Shown here: in pieces, positions 1-6,254 of the stretch
Position numbering within the stretch: position 1 is the first letter of the stretch
Layout: each line of letters opens with the position of its first letter
Origin: Syntrophomonas sp. UBA1368
GTDB lineage: Bacteria > Bacillota > Syntrophomonadia > Syntrophomonadales > Syntrophomonadaceae
Length of the DNA stretch: 9,071 bases
NCBI GenBank assembly: GCA_002305965.1
Contig: DBRM01000016.1
Location: 1-9,071, forward strand
Reading direction: 5' to 3'
Made by a program: the position numbers and the translations under genes
Notes under the pieces: generated by a model
The model's database searches: none
What the model was told of the DNA's origin: nothing
Seen by the model: the letters and a program-made list of their open reading frames with translations, nothing else

Positions 1-1211
1 GTCCAGGGGAACATGTCTATCGGTTGCACCGATTCTACATTGTATGATGATTCGCAGAGGATTTTTACATCTCTGGCAAGTGTGGCGGGATTGCAGGAAA
101 CGTAGATGATCTGCGGAATATTTTGTTCGATGATGGTGTTAAGCAGGTCTTGATGGCATCCTGCCCGGGGCGGATCCAATATGATGATATCGAAATCCTG
201 CTTCAAATCGGGCAGCACTTTTTCGCAGGCGCCGGCGATAAATTCATAGTTTAATATATGATTAAGTGAAGCATTTACACGGGCATCTTCGATACTGGGG
301 CCAAATTCATCGACGCCAACGACAGTGTCATTTTCATCTGCTGTATAGATGGCAATACTGCCGGTACCACAGTAGGCATCAAGAATGCTTTTTCCAGGTT
401 GATTAGCCATCGCTTTCTTTACTTCTTCATATAGCTTATTAGTCTGCTGATTATTAACCTGAAAAAATGCCAGGGGTGATACGAGATAATGTCTTTCCCC
501 TATCACAAATTCCAGTTTGTCACTGCCAAAGACATGGTCAAGTTTATTATCCTCATAAATGAAAAGGGATTCCAGACCCGGATAACCTTTCACCAGGCTT
601 TCCAGCCCTGCCTTATCCACTGGTCCTTCCGCGATGAGAAAGAGCTTCCCATTGGAATCCTGGCGGATCATAACCTGCTGTCCTCGATTTATGCCGGCAA
701 CATCCAGGTAGCAGTCCAAAAACTGACTGAATTTTTTGATCTCCGGAGCTATGATCAAACAGTCACTGATCGGCAGATGTCTGCGGCTGTCGAGCTGGTA
801 ATAGCCCAGCCGTTTCTCCCCTTCGTGCTCCCCCACCTGCCAGGTCACTTTATTCCGGTAATACCAGGGATCTTCCATCCCGATGACATCCTGGACCTCA
901 ATCTTTTGATGGCCAATTCTATGCAGTGCATCTGAGACCACCTGCTTTTTCAACAGCAGCTGCCGCTGATAGTTTACATGCTGGTAAGCACAGCCGCCGC
1001 ACTGATAAAAGTGCTGGCAAGGAGGATCGACCCGGTCAGGAGACGTATTGATCATTTCTTTAATCTGTCCGCGGGCAAAACTCTTTTGCTCTTTGGTGAT
1101 TTCAATTAAAATTTCTTCACCAGGGACGGCATATGGTATAAATACAGCTTTGCCGTCTTTACGCACCACACCTTCACCACGGTGGGTGAGCCCATCAACA
1201 ACATAATTCAT
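1..1211 (-). CDS. rlmD: 23S rRNA (uracil-5-)-methyltransferase, RlmD/RlmCD (RumA) type, 3' end missing
   Basis: This SAM-dependent enzyme of the TrmA/RumA family puts a 5-methyl group on uracil in 23S rRNA. E. coli RlmD modifies U1939; the Bacillus homologue RlmCD modifies both U747 and U1939, so the exact target here is open. I translated 403 residues before the left edge. Residues 1-52 look like a TRAM RNA-binding domain (GLTHRGEGVV near the start). Cys65, Cys71, Cys74 and Cys151 match the C-x5-C-x2-C...C ligands of the [4Fe-4S] cluster. The SAM-binding motif DAYCGTGS lies near residue 276, followed by DPPRAG and SCNPATLARD, whose Cys373 is the expected nucleophile. Translation stops at IDMFPWT, where the family usually has a short conserved tail, so probably only tens of residues are missing. 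The ATG at 1211 has AGGAG 7 bases upstream. It lies 38 bases downstream of the flavoprotein gene and is probably cotranscribed with it. Confidence 0.95.
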   Translation of the reverse strand, partial: MNYVVDGLTHRGEGVVRKDGKAVFIPYAVPGEEILIEITKEQKSFARGQIKEMINTSPDRVDPPCQHFYQCGGCAYQHVNYQRQLLLKKQVVSDALHRIGHQKIEVQDVIGMEDPWYYRNKVTWQVGEHEGEKRLGYYQLDSRRHLPISDCLIIAPEIKKFSQFLDCYLDVAGINRGQQVMIRQDSNGKLFLIAEGPVDKAGLESLVKGYPGLESLFIYEDNKLDHVFGSDKLEFVIGERHYLVSPLAFFQVNNQQTNKLYEEVKKAMANQPGKSILDAYCGTGSIAIYTADENDTVVGVDEFGPSIEDARVNASLNHILNYEFIAGACEKVLPDLKQDFDIIILDPPRAGCHQDLLNTIIEQNIPQIIYVSCNPATLARDVKILCESSYNVESVQPIDMFPW

Positions 1212-1221
1212 TGTTTACTCC

Positions 1222-1256
1222 TGAAATCATTCATTTCAAAATAAACCGTTTATTTT
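1222..1256. repeat. Two adjacent inverted repeats before rlmD
   Basis: The short gap between the flavoprotein gene and rlmD contains two perfect inverted repeats. TGAAAT/ATTTCA has a 5-base loop (1222-1238). AAAATAAA/TTTATTTT has a 3-base loop (1238-1256) and includes the flavoprotein stop codon. Read in the transcribed (minus) direction, the first hairpin's 3' arm directly abuts the AGGAG of the rlmD ribosome binding site. They could be weak processing or translation-control hairpins, but A+T-rich sequence makes such repeats fairly likely by chance. Confidence 0.4.
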
Positions 1257-1621
1257 TCACCGCCGGTCAACGGCAGTATTTTTTCCACCTGAAAATATAC
1301 CAGATTGACATCTACGGCTTCCGGATGTCCGTGCTTGTTACGGATTAATGAGCGTGCCAGTTCTGTATTACGCTCTTCCCTGCTTTTTTTCAGATAAATG
1401 CGTTTGCCCTTCCAACCAGGTCCATCCTCCAAAAAAAGATAAACCGCGTATGGATTCTCTTGTAAATTGGCATGATTCAACCGCGCTGCCATCAAAATAG
1501 CGATTTCATCTTCTCCGATTATATGTGGCTTGCTGTAGATGGCTGCATTAACTCTGCCCTGTGCATCTGCAGTGGACAATACAGCGGTGCCTTCATGATC
1601 AGCAAAATATTCTTTTAACAT
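1250..1621 (-). CDS. Pyridoxamine 5'-phosphate oxidase-like flavin-binding protein
   Basis: This is a small single-domain protein of the PPOX/FMN-binding split-barrel fold. Family members bind FMN or a related flavin, or heme, and act as cytoplasmic oxidoreductases; the substrate here is unknown. The family pattern is visible: an N-terminal helix, then TAVLSTADAQGRVNAA (the strand-turn-strand carrying the D-x-x-G-x-x motif), then the ARLNHANLQENPYAVYLF segment that normally contacts the flavin phosphate, and a C-terminal strand VDVNLVYFQVEKI. It is too short to be PdxH, which is about 200 residues. Two in-frame ATGs are possible, at 1627 and 1621. I chose 1621 because the AAAGG ribosome site is only 3 bases from the first and 9 from the second; the choice changes the product by two residues (123 or 125). 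It is probably cotranscribed with rlmD. The general family is secure, the function is not. Confidence 0.85.
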   Translation of the reverse strand: MLKEYFADHEGTAVLSTADAQGRVNAAIYSKPHIIGEDEIAILMAARLNHANLQENPYAVYLFLEDGPGWKGKRIYLKKSREERNTELARSLIRNKHGHPEAVDVNLVYFQVEKILPLTGGEK

Positions 1622-1628
1622 TGTCATT

Positions 1629-1635
1629 TTCCTTT
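1629..1635 (-). promoter_or_regulatory. Ribosome binding site that favours the second ATG of the flavoprotein gene
   Basis: On the minus strand the site reads AAAGGAA. Its GG ends 3 bases before the ATG at 1627-1625 but 9 bases before the ATG at 1621-1619. Normal Shine-Dalgarno spacing therefore favours the downstream start. Confidence 0.55.
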
Positions 1636-1690
1636 CTTATCTAATTTATAAAACCATTAAGAAGTATTATGGGGTACCATTAGTATAATC

Positions 1691-1719
1691 ATCTTATCAG
1701 CAATACTGCCCGCCTTCAA
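1691..1719 (-). promoter_or_regulatory. Weak sigma-A-like promoter candidate for the flavoprotein-rlmD pair
   Basis: On the minus strand TTGAAG (1719-1714) and TAAGAT (1696-1691) are separated by 17 bases. Each matches the consensus at only four of six positions. It would give a 5' leader of about 60-65 bases. A promoter must exist somewhere in this divergent gap unless a distant one serves, but this particular assignment is tentative. Confidence 0.25.
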
Positions 1720-1786
1720 CATTATGATACCGCTGTTAAGCAATTTATCATTATTCTTCTGATAATTCAGTATTAAATTACAAGAA

Positions 1787-1815
1787 TTGATAATCTGCTT
1801 ATTAAGTGGTATGTT
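1787..1815 (+). promoter_or_regulatory. Sigma-A-like promoter candidate for the DUF2087-hydrolase pair
   Basis: TTGATA (1787-1792), a 17-base spacer and TATGTT (1810-1815) resemble a housekeeping promoter. Transcription would start near 1822, about 35 bases before the ATG at 1858. A near-perfect ribosome site AAGGAGGTG (1841-1849) lies in between. No clear operator was seen. Confidence 0.5.
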
Positions 1816-1857
1816 TGTGTCACTAATTCCGCATCTGAATAAGGAGGTGTTGATCTC

Positions 1858-2151
1858 ATGGCTCAGGGGATCGACCGTTTTTTGGATGAATCCGGCAAGA
1901 TAAAACAAATGCCCGCCAAACATTTGGTCAAACTGATGGTTTTTGAATACTTAGCCGGTAAATTTGAATATGAAAAGGAATACAGTGAACAGGAAGTGAA
2001 TGCCATCATCAGCACCTGGCATACCTTTGGCGATTATTTCCTGCTGCGCAGGGGCCTGGTGGATAACGGCTGGCTGCTCCGTCTGCCCGATGGCAGCAAG
2101 TACTGGAAGAACAAAGAGAAACAGGAGATGAAACAGGCAGATGAGTGTTAA
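1858..2151 (+). CDS. DUF2087 domain protein
   Basis: This 97-residue protein matches DUF2087, a short helical domain found alone or attached to winged-helix regulators; its biochemical role is not established. The recognisable pattern is an opening FLDESGKIKQMPAK, then a helix ending in YLAGKFEYEKEYSEQEVNAII, then a histidine, then LLRRGLVDNGWL and a closing GSKYW. In the family this resembles a small nucleic-acid-binding fold, but that is inference. The ATG at 1858 has the strong ribosome site AAGGAGGTG 10 bases upstream. The last 11 bases overlap the start of the hydrolase gene in another frame, which implies translational coupling and cotranscription. It has no signal peptide or membrane segment and should be cytoplasmic. 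Confidence 0.85.
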   Translation: MAQGIDRFLDESGKIKQMPAKHLVKLMVFEYLAGKFEYEKEYSEQEVNAIISTWHTFGDYFLLRRGLVDNGWLLRLPDGSKYWKNKEKQEMKQADEC

Positions 2152-3073
2152 AGGGAAAATGATGCATGTTATGCTTAGAAACCGGCATCTGATGAAGGGC
2201 AAACTGAAGCGTGAAGTGATCGACAAAAATAGCTCCATCGAACAATTGCGTCTTGAAACCGACCAGGCTGCCGCCAGGATCGTTGATATGCCTGAAGGTA
2301 TCAACTTCGTTGAAGCTGATTATGATAAGTGTTATGCCGAATGGGTCATTGCTGACGATGCGGATGAAGATAAAGCGGTCCTTTACTTCCATGGCGGGGG
2401 TTTTATCATGGGTAATGCCAGATCTCACCGGGCAATCGTTGCCGGATTTATGAAACGCCTGGGTGCCAAAGCCCTGGTTTTCGATTACCATCTTGCTCCG
2501 GAAAACCCGGCGCCTGCCGCTGTAAATGATTCTGCTGCCATCTATTCATGGATGCTGAAGCAAGGGTATAAACCTGAGAATATAGCTTTTTCAGGTGATT
2601 CTGCAGGTGCCGGAATCGCAGTAGGCACTCTGCTGAAACTTAAAGACGAAAACATTCCCCTGCCCGCTGCCTGTGCCTTGTTTTCTCCCTGTGTGGACAT
2701 GACCATGTCCGGTGAATCACATAGAACCAGAGCCAAAGCTGATCCGTGCACACCGCCGGGAAGCACGGAAACCTACCTGGCATATTATGTTGGTGATGGT
2801 GATCCTGAACACCCCTATGCTTCACCTTTATTTGGCGATCTGACCGGTTTGCCGCCAATGATCATTCAGGTGGGCAATGATGAAGTGCTCAGGGATGATT
2901 CTGTTTATTTGGCGACCCGGGCCAAAAAAGCCGGCGTTGAAGTGAATATTAAGGTGTGGAAAGGTATGTTTCACTGTTTTCCGCTTCTGGCACCCATGTT
3001 CCCGGAAGCCACCCTGGCACTTGAGGAAGTTTGCCAGTTTGTCCGCGAAAAGCTTAAAATGCATACCAGTTGA
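2141..3073 (+). CDS. Alpha/beta hydrolase, HSL family esterase/lipase
   Basis: This 310-residue carboxylesterase-like enzyme belongs to the hormone-sensitive-lipase (alpha/beta hydrolase fold 3) group, which hydrolyses short- to medium-chain esters; the natural substrate is unknown. HGGG at residues 84-87 forms the oxyanion hole. GDSAG places the nucleophile at Ser154. The acid residue should lie in VGNDEVLRDD (Asp247, Glu248 or Asp252; Glu248 fits the family spacing best). GMFHCF gives the catalytic His278. Length is normal for the family and there is no signal peptide, so it should be cytoplasmic. The start overlaps the DUF2087 gene by 11 bases and has only a poor ribosome site, consistent with coupling; an alternative start at Met7 or Met8 follows AAAGGG and cannot be excluded. 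It ends 48 bases before a strong hairpin. Confidence 0.9.
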   Translation: MSVKGKMMHVMLRNRHLMKGKLKREVIDKNSSIEQLRLETDQAAARIVDMPEGINFVEADYDKCYAEWVIADDADEDKAVLYFHGGGFIMGNARSHRAIVAGFMKRLGAKALVFDYHLAPENPAPAAVNDSAAIYSWMLKQGYKPENIAFSGDSAGAGIAVGTLLKLKDENIPLPAACALFSPCVDMTMSGESHRTRAKADPCTPPGSTETYLAYYVGDGDPEHPYASPLFGDLTGLPPMIIQVGNDEVLRDDSVYLATRAKKAGVEVNIKVWKGMFHCFPLLAPMFPEATLALEEVCQFVREKLKMHTS

Positions 3074-3116
3074 TTCTCCAACATATCCTTTTTAGATAAA
3101 ACTGAAATGCTCAAAA

Positions 3117-3157
3117 TAATTGGCCGGGAAGAAATTTTCTTTTCCCCCGGCCGATTT
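3117..3157. terminator. Hairpin terminator shared by convergent operons
   Basis: GGCCGGG (3122-3128) pairs with CCCGGCC (3146-3152), around an AAGAAA...CTTTT inner region that can extend the stem with a bulge, and flanking A-T pairs extend its base. The hairpin sits 48 bases after the hydrolase stop and 37 bases after the iorB stop. The minus-strand side is followed by AATTATTTTG and the plus-strand side by GATTTAAATC, so the tail is better for iorAB, but both directions may use it. Confidence 0.75.
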
Positions 3158-3188
3158 AAATCAACCATGTTTTCAGTTGAATTTCAAT

Positions 3189-3770
3189 TTACATCAACTG
3201 GTATCCTTCCCGGAAGGCCTTGAGGTTGACCTCCAGCGCCTTGGCTGGAACGATGGCGGTAATTGCTTTTTCCACTTCTTCGGCCGGGATCCCCATGGCG
3301 CTGGAAAGCATACCCACCAAAACCACATTGGCAGCCCTGATATTTCCGCAGCGTACGGCAATGTCAGTAGCGTCAACGATGGTGGTTTTCGGTATTAGAG
3401 CGGCTACTTTCTCATGGATATCATCAGGGTATTTCATTTTACCGCTCATGACCGGCAGCGGATTGACTCTTTCAGTATTTATAATGACCATCCCGTCCGG
3501 TCTTAAATAATCCAGCCAGCGGGCGGCTTCAATTTTTTCAAAGGCCAGAATGATATCGGCTTCCCCTTTGCTTATGATGGGTGAAAAAACTTTGGCCCCA
3601 TACCGGACCTGAGAAACGACACTTCCGCCCCTTTGCGCCATACCATGGATCTCCGAAACTTTTACGTCATTTCCCATCTGTACAGCTACCTGTGCAATGA
3701 TGCGACTGGTAAGCAAGGTGCCCTGCCCGCCGACTCCAACTATTAAAATATTCGTTATCTTGTCCTGCAT
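3189..3770 (-). CDS. iorB: Indolepyruvate:ferredoxin oxidoreductase, beta subunit
   Basis: This is the gamma-domain subunit of the two-subunit arylpyruvate:ferredoxin oxidoreductase. Together with IorA it decarboxylates indolepyruvate, phenylpyruvate or hydroxyphenylpyruvate to the aryl-acyl-CoA and passes two electrons to ferredoxin. The 193-residue length is usual. GVGGQG at residues 12-17 and HGMAQRGG at 42-49 are signatures of the pyruvate/ketoisovalerate oxidoreductase catalytic domain, followed by SQVRYG and a C-terminal AANVVLVGML segment. The ATG at 3770 comes 4 bases after the iorA stop codon. Its ribosome site GGAGGTG lies inside the end of iorA, so the two subunits are translated from one message. 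It ends ahead of a strong hairpin. The enzyme is cytoplasmic and expected to be oxygen-sensitive. Confidence 0.95.
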   Translation of the reverse strand: MQDKITNILIVGVGGQGTLLTSRIIAQVAVQMGNDVKVSEIHGMAQRGGSVVSQVRYGAKVFSPIISKGEADIILAFEKIEAARWLDYLRPDGMVIINTERVNPLPVMSGKMKYPDDIHEKVAALIPKTTIVDATDIAVRCGNIRAANVVLVGMLSSAMGIPAEEVEKAITAIVPAKALEVNLKAFREGYQLM

Positions 3771-3774
3771 CCTT

Positions 3775-5517
3775 CTACACCTCCGCCTGTTTTATCGCAT
3801 CAAATTTACACACCTGTTCACACAGCCCGCAAGCAACACAACCAGGATTGATCTGTGCTTTTTTCTCTTCATCACGGAATGAGACTCCTGTACAGCCTAA
3901 ACGGATGCATACTTTACAACCGGTGCATATCTCATCATCAACATAGATCCGGTAGGTGGGCTTAGGTACCTCTGGCAGTAATGCACAAGGGCGTTTACAA
4001 ATGATCACTGAAGGTTCGCGCCTTGCCAGCTCTTCCTTCAGCGCTGCCTCAAGTTCATCTAGTTTGAGCGGGTCAACGATCCGCACATTCTTTACTCCAA
4101 TGGCTTTCACCAGGGCTTCGATATCCAATTTGGGAGCCGGCTGTTTCCTGATGGTAAGTCCCGTAGCCGGGTGATCCTGGTGCCCGGTCATGGCAGTGGT
4201 ATCATTGTCCAATATCATTATCGTTGAGGTCCCGCCATTATAAACTACATCGATCAAGCCGGTGATACCTGAATGAACGAAGGTGGAATCCCCGATGACG
4301 GCTACTGTTTTGGCGGCAAATTCTGTTCCGCGGGCTTTTTCCATGCCTAATGCAGTACCGATACTGGCCCCCATGCAAATGCAGGTATCCATCCCTTCCA
4401 GAGGACTGATTGCCCCCAGTGTATAGCAGCCTATATCACCTGCTACAACCAGACGCATCTTTCGCAACAAATGGAATACTCCCCGGTGCGGGCATCCGGC
4501 ACACAGCAAAGGCGGACGGGCCGGTACTTCCTGTTCTATCCCAAAGCTCTGCGGTGCAGGAGAGCCGGTCAGTTTTTGGGCCAAATACTCAGCACTGTAT
4601 TCACCCAGTAAAGTTAACTGTTCTTTGCCGCTAACTTCAATACCCCAGGATCTTACCTGTTCCTCAATTACCGGTTCCAGCTCTTCCACAACCACCAGTT
4701 TGTCAACTTGTGCGGCAAAGGTTTTGATAAGCTCTTTGGGCAGCGGGTTTACCAGTCCCAGTTTTAAAATTGACGCATGAGGGAAAGCTTCTTTCACATA
4801 TTGATAAGGCACCCCGCTGGTTATGATGCCAAGGCTTGTATCATCCATCTCCATACGGTTTAAAGCAGTCGATTCTGCATATTCCTGCAGCTCAAGCATG
4901 CTTTTCTCCACTTCCACGTGGCGGCCTTTGGCAAAGCCCGGCAGCATCACATACTTCTGTGGATTCTTTTTATATGGTTTTAAGGGTACTTCCTGCCTCT
5001 CACCGGTCTCCACCATGGTCTGGGAATGAGCCAGCCGCATGGTAATCCTCAGCATAACCATGGTATCGAACTGCTCGCTTATATCGAAAGCCAGTTTTGT
5101 ATAATCCAGAGCTTCCTGGCTGTCGGATGGCTCGATCACCGGCATTTTGGCAAACCTGCCGTAACCCCGGTTGTCCTGTTCATTCTGCGAGGAATGCAGT
5201 CCCGGGTCATCGGCTGAAACGATTACCAGTCCTCCGTTCACACCGGTGTAGGAAAAAGAATAAAGCGGGTCAGCAGCCACATTAACACCCACATGTTTCA
5301 TGGCTACCAGAGTACGGGCTCCGGCGATGGAAGCACCAGCCCCCACCTCCAGGGCTACTTTTTCATTGGGCGACCACTCGGCATAAACATCTTCAAATTG
5401 TGCAAAACTGTTAACGATCTCGGTGCTGGGTGTTCCCGGATATGCAGTTGCAACTGTTGCCCCGGCCTCATAGGCTCCCCGGGCAATTGCTTCATTACCG
5501 ATCAATAGTTTTTTCAT
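3775..5517 (-). CDS. iorA: Indolepyruvate:ferredoxin oxidoreductase, alpha subunit
   Basis: This is the catalytic subunit, carrying thiamine diphosphate and two [4Fe-4S] clusters. Residues 1-180 form the pyrimidine-binding domain, with AYPGTPSTEI at 25-34 and the probable cofactor-activating Glu57 in ALEVG. The middle carries a transketolase C-like domain (about 225-315). The diphosphate/metal-binding domain has CAGCPHRG (339-346), GDS at 409-411 and LDNDTTAMTGHQ (436-447). The C-terminal ferredoxin domain has Cys531, 534, 537 and 542, then Cys560, 563, 566 and 570. The first set has C-x4-C before its last cysteine and Thr where many clusters have Pro; the longer gap also occurs in other IorA proteins. 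At 580 residues it is of normal length. The ATG at 5517 follows an excellent AAGGAGG site. It is the first gene of the iorA-iorB operon; products feed reduced ferredoxin into energy metabolism during aromatic amino-acid use, or run the reverse reaction for biosynthesis. Confidence 0.97.
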   Translation of the reverse strand: MKKLLIGNEAIARGAYEAGATVATAYPGTPSTEIVNSFAQFEDVYAEWSPNEKVALEVGAGASIAGARTLVAMKHVGVNVAADPLYSFSYTGVNGGLVIVSADDPGLHSSQNEQDNRGYGRFAKMPVIEPSDSQEALDYTKLAFDISEQFDTMVMLRITMRLAHSQTMVETGERQEVPLKPYKKNPQKYVMLPGFAKGRHVEVEKSMLELQEYAESTALNRMEMDDTSLGIITSGVPYQYVKEAFPHASILKLGLVNPLPKELIKTFAAQVDKLVVVEELEPVIEEQVRSWGIEVSGKEQLTLLGEYSAEYLAQKLTGSPAPQSFGIEQEVPARPPLLCAGCPHRGVFHLLRKMRLVVAGDIGCYTLGAISPLEGMDTCICMGASIGTALGMEKARGTEFAAKTVAVIGDSTFVHSGITGLIDVVYNGGTSTIMILDNDTTAMTGHQDHPATGLTIRKQPAPKLDIEALVKAIGVKNVRIVDPLKLDELEAALKEELARREPSVIICKRPCALLPEVPKPTYRIYVDDEICTGCKVCIRLGCTGVSFRDEEKKAQINPGCVACGLCEQVCKFDAIKQAEV

Positions 5518-5554
5518 TATATCCTCCTTACCCCTTACGCAAGTTTGGTTTAAA

Positions 5555-5584
5555 AATATAAATAATTCTCGTAAAGAGAATCAA
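5555..5584 (-). promoter_or_regulatory. Proximal promoter candidate for iorAB
   Basis: On the minus strand TTGATT (5584-5579) and TATATT (5560-5555) are 18 bases apart, with transcription expected near 5548, about 30 bases before the iorA ATG. The -10 matches five of six positions, the -35 four of six. Most of the spacer is filled by the inverted repeat at 5565-5581, as would be expected of an operator. It competes with the reading of the same sequence as a terminator. Confidence 0.4.
5565..5581 (-). repeat. Perfect inverted repeat ATTCTC-N5-GAGAAT, operator or weak terminator
   Basis: Two 6-base arms surround a 5-base loop. Read on the minus strand it is followed by TATTTATATTTTT, so as RNA it resembles a terminator or leader attenuator, though the stem is A+T-rich and short. 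As DNA it lies between the -35 and -10 of the proximal iorA promoter candidate, a position typical of repressor sites. The sequence alone does not decide between the two. Confidence 0.45.
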
Positions 5585-5641
5585 GCCTGTCCATTAAGCA
5601 TAAGCATCTGCTCATAACTTGTATTCTGATCATTCTACAAA

Positions 5642-5671
5642 ATCATAGCATATCTATTTTTCAGCTGTAAA
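5642..5671 (-). promoter_or_regulatory. Distal promoter candidate for iorAB
   Basis: On the minus strand TTTACA (5671-5666) and TATGAT (5647-5642) are 18 bases apart, each matching the sigma-A consensus at five of six positions. It begins just after the yyaC stop codon and would give a leader of about 118 bases that contains the inverted repeat at 5565-5581. Confidence 0.45.
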
Positions 5672-5687
5672 CAGCATGAATTGGAAA

Positions 5688-6254
5688 CTAGTCCTTGGCT
5701 TGCCGGTGAAAGGTACAGATGGCTTCAGCAATGATTTTTGCCATGGGATAAACCGCAGCCAGACTGCCCTGATTGCTGCCGGTCATTGTGCTGCGTTCCT
5801 GATGGCTGCCTAATACTCCGGTAATGGCATAATCTCCGATGGGCGGCAGTTTTTTCGCCAGCGCTTTTCCCGGGATGATCGGCCCTTGACGTACTTTTAT
5901 ATTACCTACATCACAGGTGCTTCCTACTGAAGCATCAATAGCAATCTGCAGGCTGTCCGGGTGCCGGCTGGTTATGATCTCAATTTCCTTACTGATATTT
6001 TGGGCGTGCAAAGGCTCTTCCAGATGGCCGTAAATTATAATTTGCTGGTTTTCCTGCTTTACCATGGTGCCGATCAGGGGGCCAAAGCAATCCAATATAT
6101 GCCGGTCAGAACCGATACAGATAAACAAAGGCGGTGTTGATGTGCCCACGCAAATCTGCTGCAGCGACTGCAGCAGTCTTTCGCCTGTATGTGGATCCTT
6201 GTAATGAGTATCCATTATCATTCCCGAAGCATTGCCTTTTGTATCCTCGATCAT
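5688..6254 (-). CDS. yyaC: YyaC-type sporulation protein (DUF1256)
   Basis: This 188-residue protein matches the YyaC family, found in endospore formers and structurally related to the germination protease GPR and hydrogenase-maturation peptidases such as HybD. Its substrate has not been established. Family landmarks are CIGSDRHILDCFGPLIGT (46-63), YGHLEEPLHAQN (75-86), AIDASVG (105-111), PIIPGKALAKKLPPIGDYAITGV (126-147) and a C-terminal helix. The first block departs from the more usual GTDRSTGD-x-LGPL form: HILDCF replaces the small-residue loop, but both acidic residues (Asp50, Asp55) are kept. The ATG at 6254 overlaps the hisC stop as ATGA and follows GGGGAG; Met12 and Met14 are weaker alternatives. 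It is the last gene of the speE-hisC run. Its presence is the best evidence that the host makes spores. Confidence 0.88.
   Translation of the reverse strand: MIEDTKGNASGMIMDTHYKDPHTGERLLQSLQQICVGTSTPPLFICIGSDRHILDCFGPLIGTMVKQENQQIIIYGHLEEPLHAQNISKEIEIITSRHPDSLQIAIDASVGSTCDVGNIKVRQGPIIPGKALAKKLPPIGDYAITGVLGSHQERSTMTGSNQGSLAAVYPMAKIIAEAICTFHRQAKD

Noticed and set aside
489..935. A 148-codon open frame on the plus strand
   Set aside because: It lies wholly within rlmD on the other strand, whose frame has all the family motifs; it has no family resemblance of its own.
1657..1923. An 88-codon minus-strand open frame across the divergent promoter region
   Set aside because: It overlaps the DUF2087 start and the promoter, has no good ribosome site and translates to nothing recognisable.
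2009..2491. A 160-codon minus-strand frame opposite the DUF2087 and hydrolase genes
   Set aside because: Both plus-strand genes are supported by conserved motifs, and the antisense product is a low-quality, cysteine- and serine-rich sequence typical of shadow frames.
5530..5625. Long-range pairing of CAAGTT with AACTTG in the iorA leader, as a riboswitch-like antiterminator
   Set aside because: The match is only 6 bases, does not extend on either side, and does not compete with the arms of the inverted repeat. A chance match of this size is likely in such a span.
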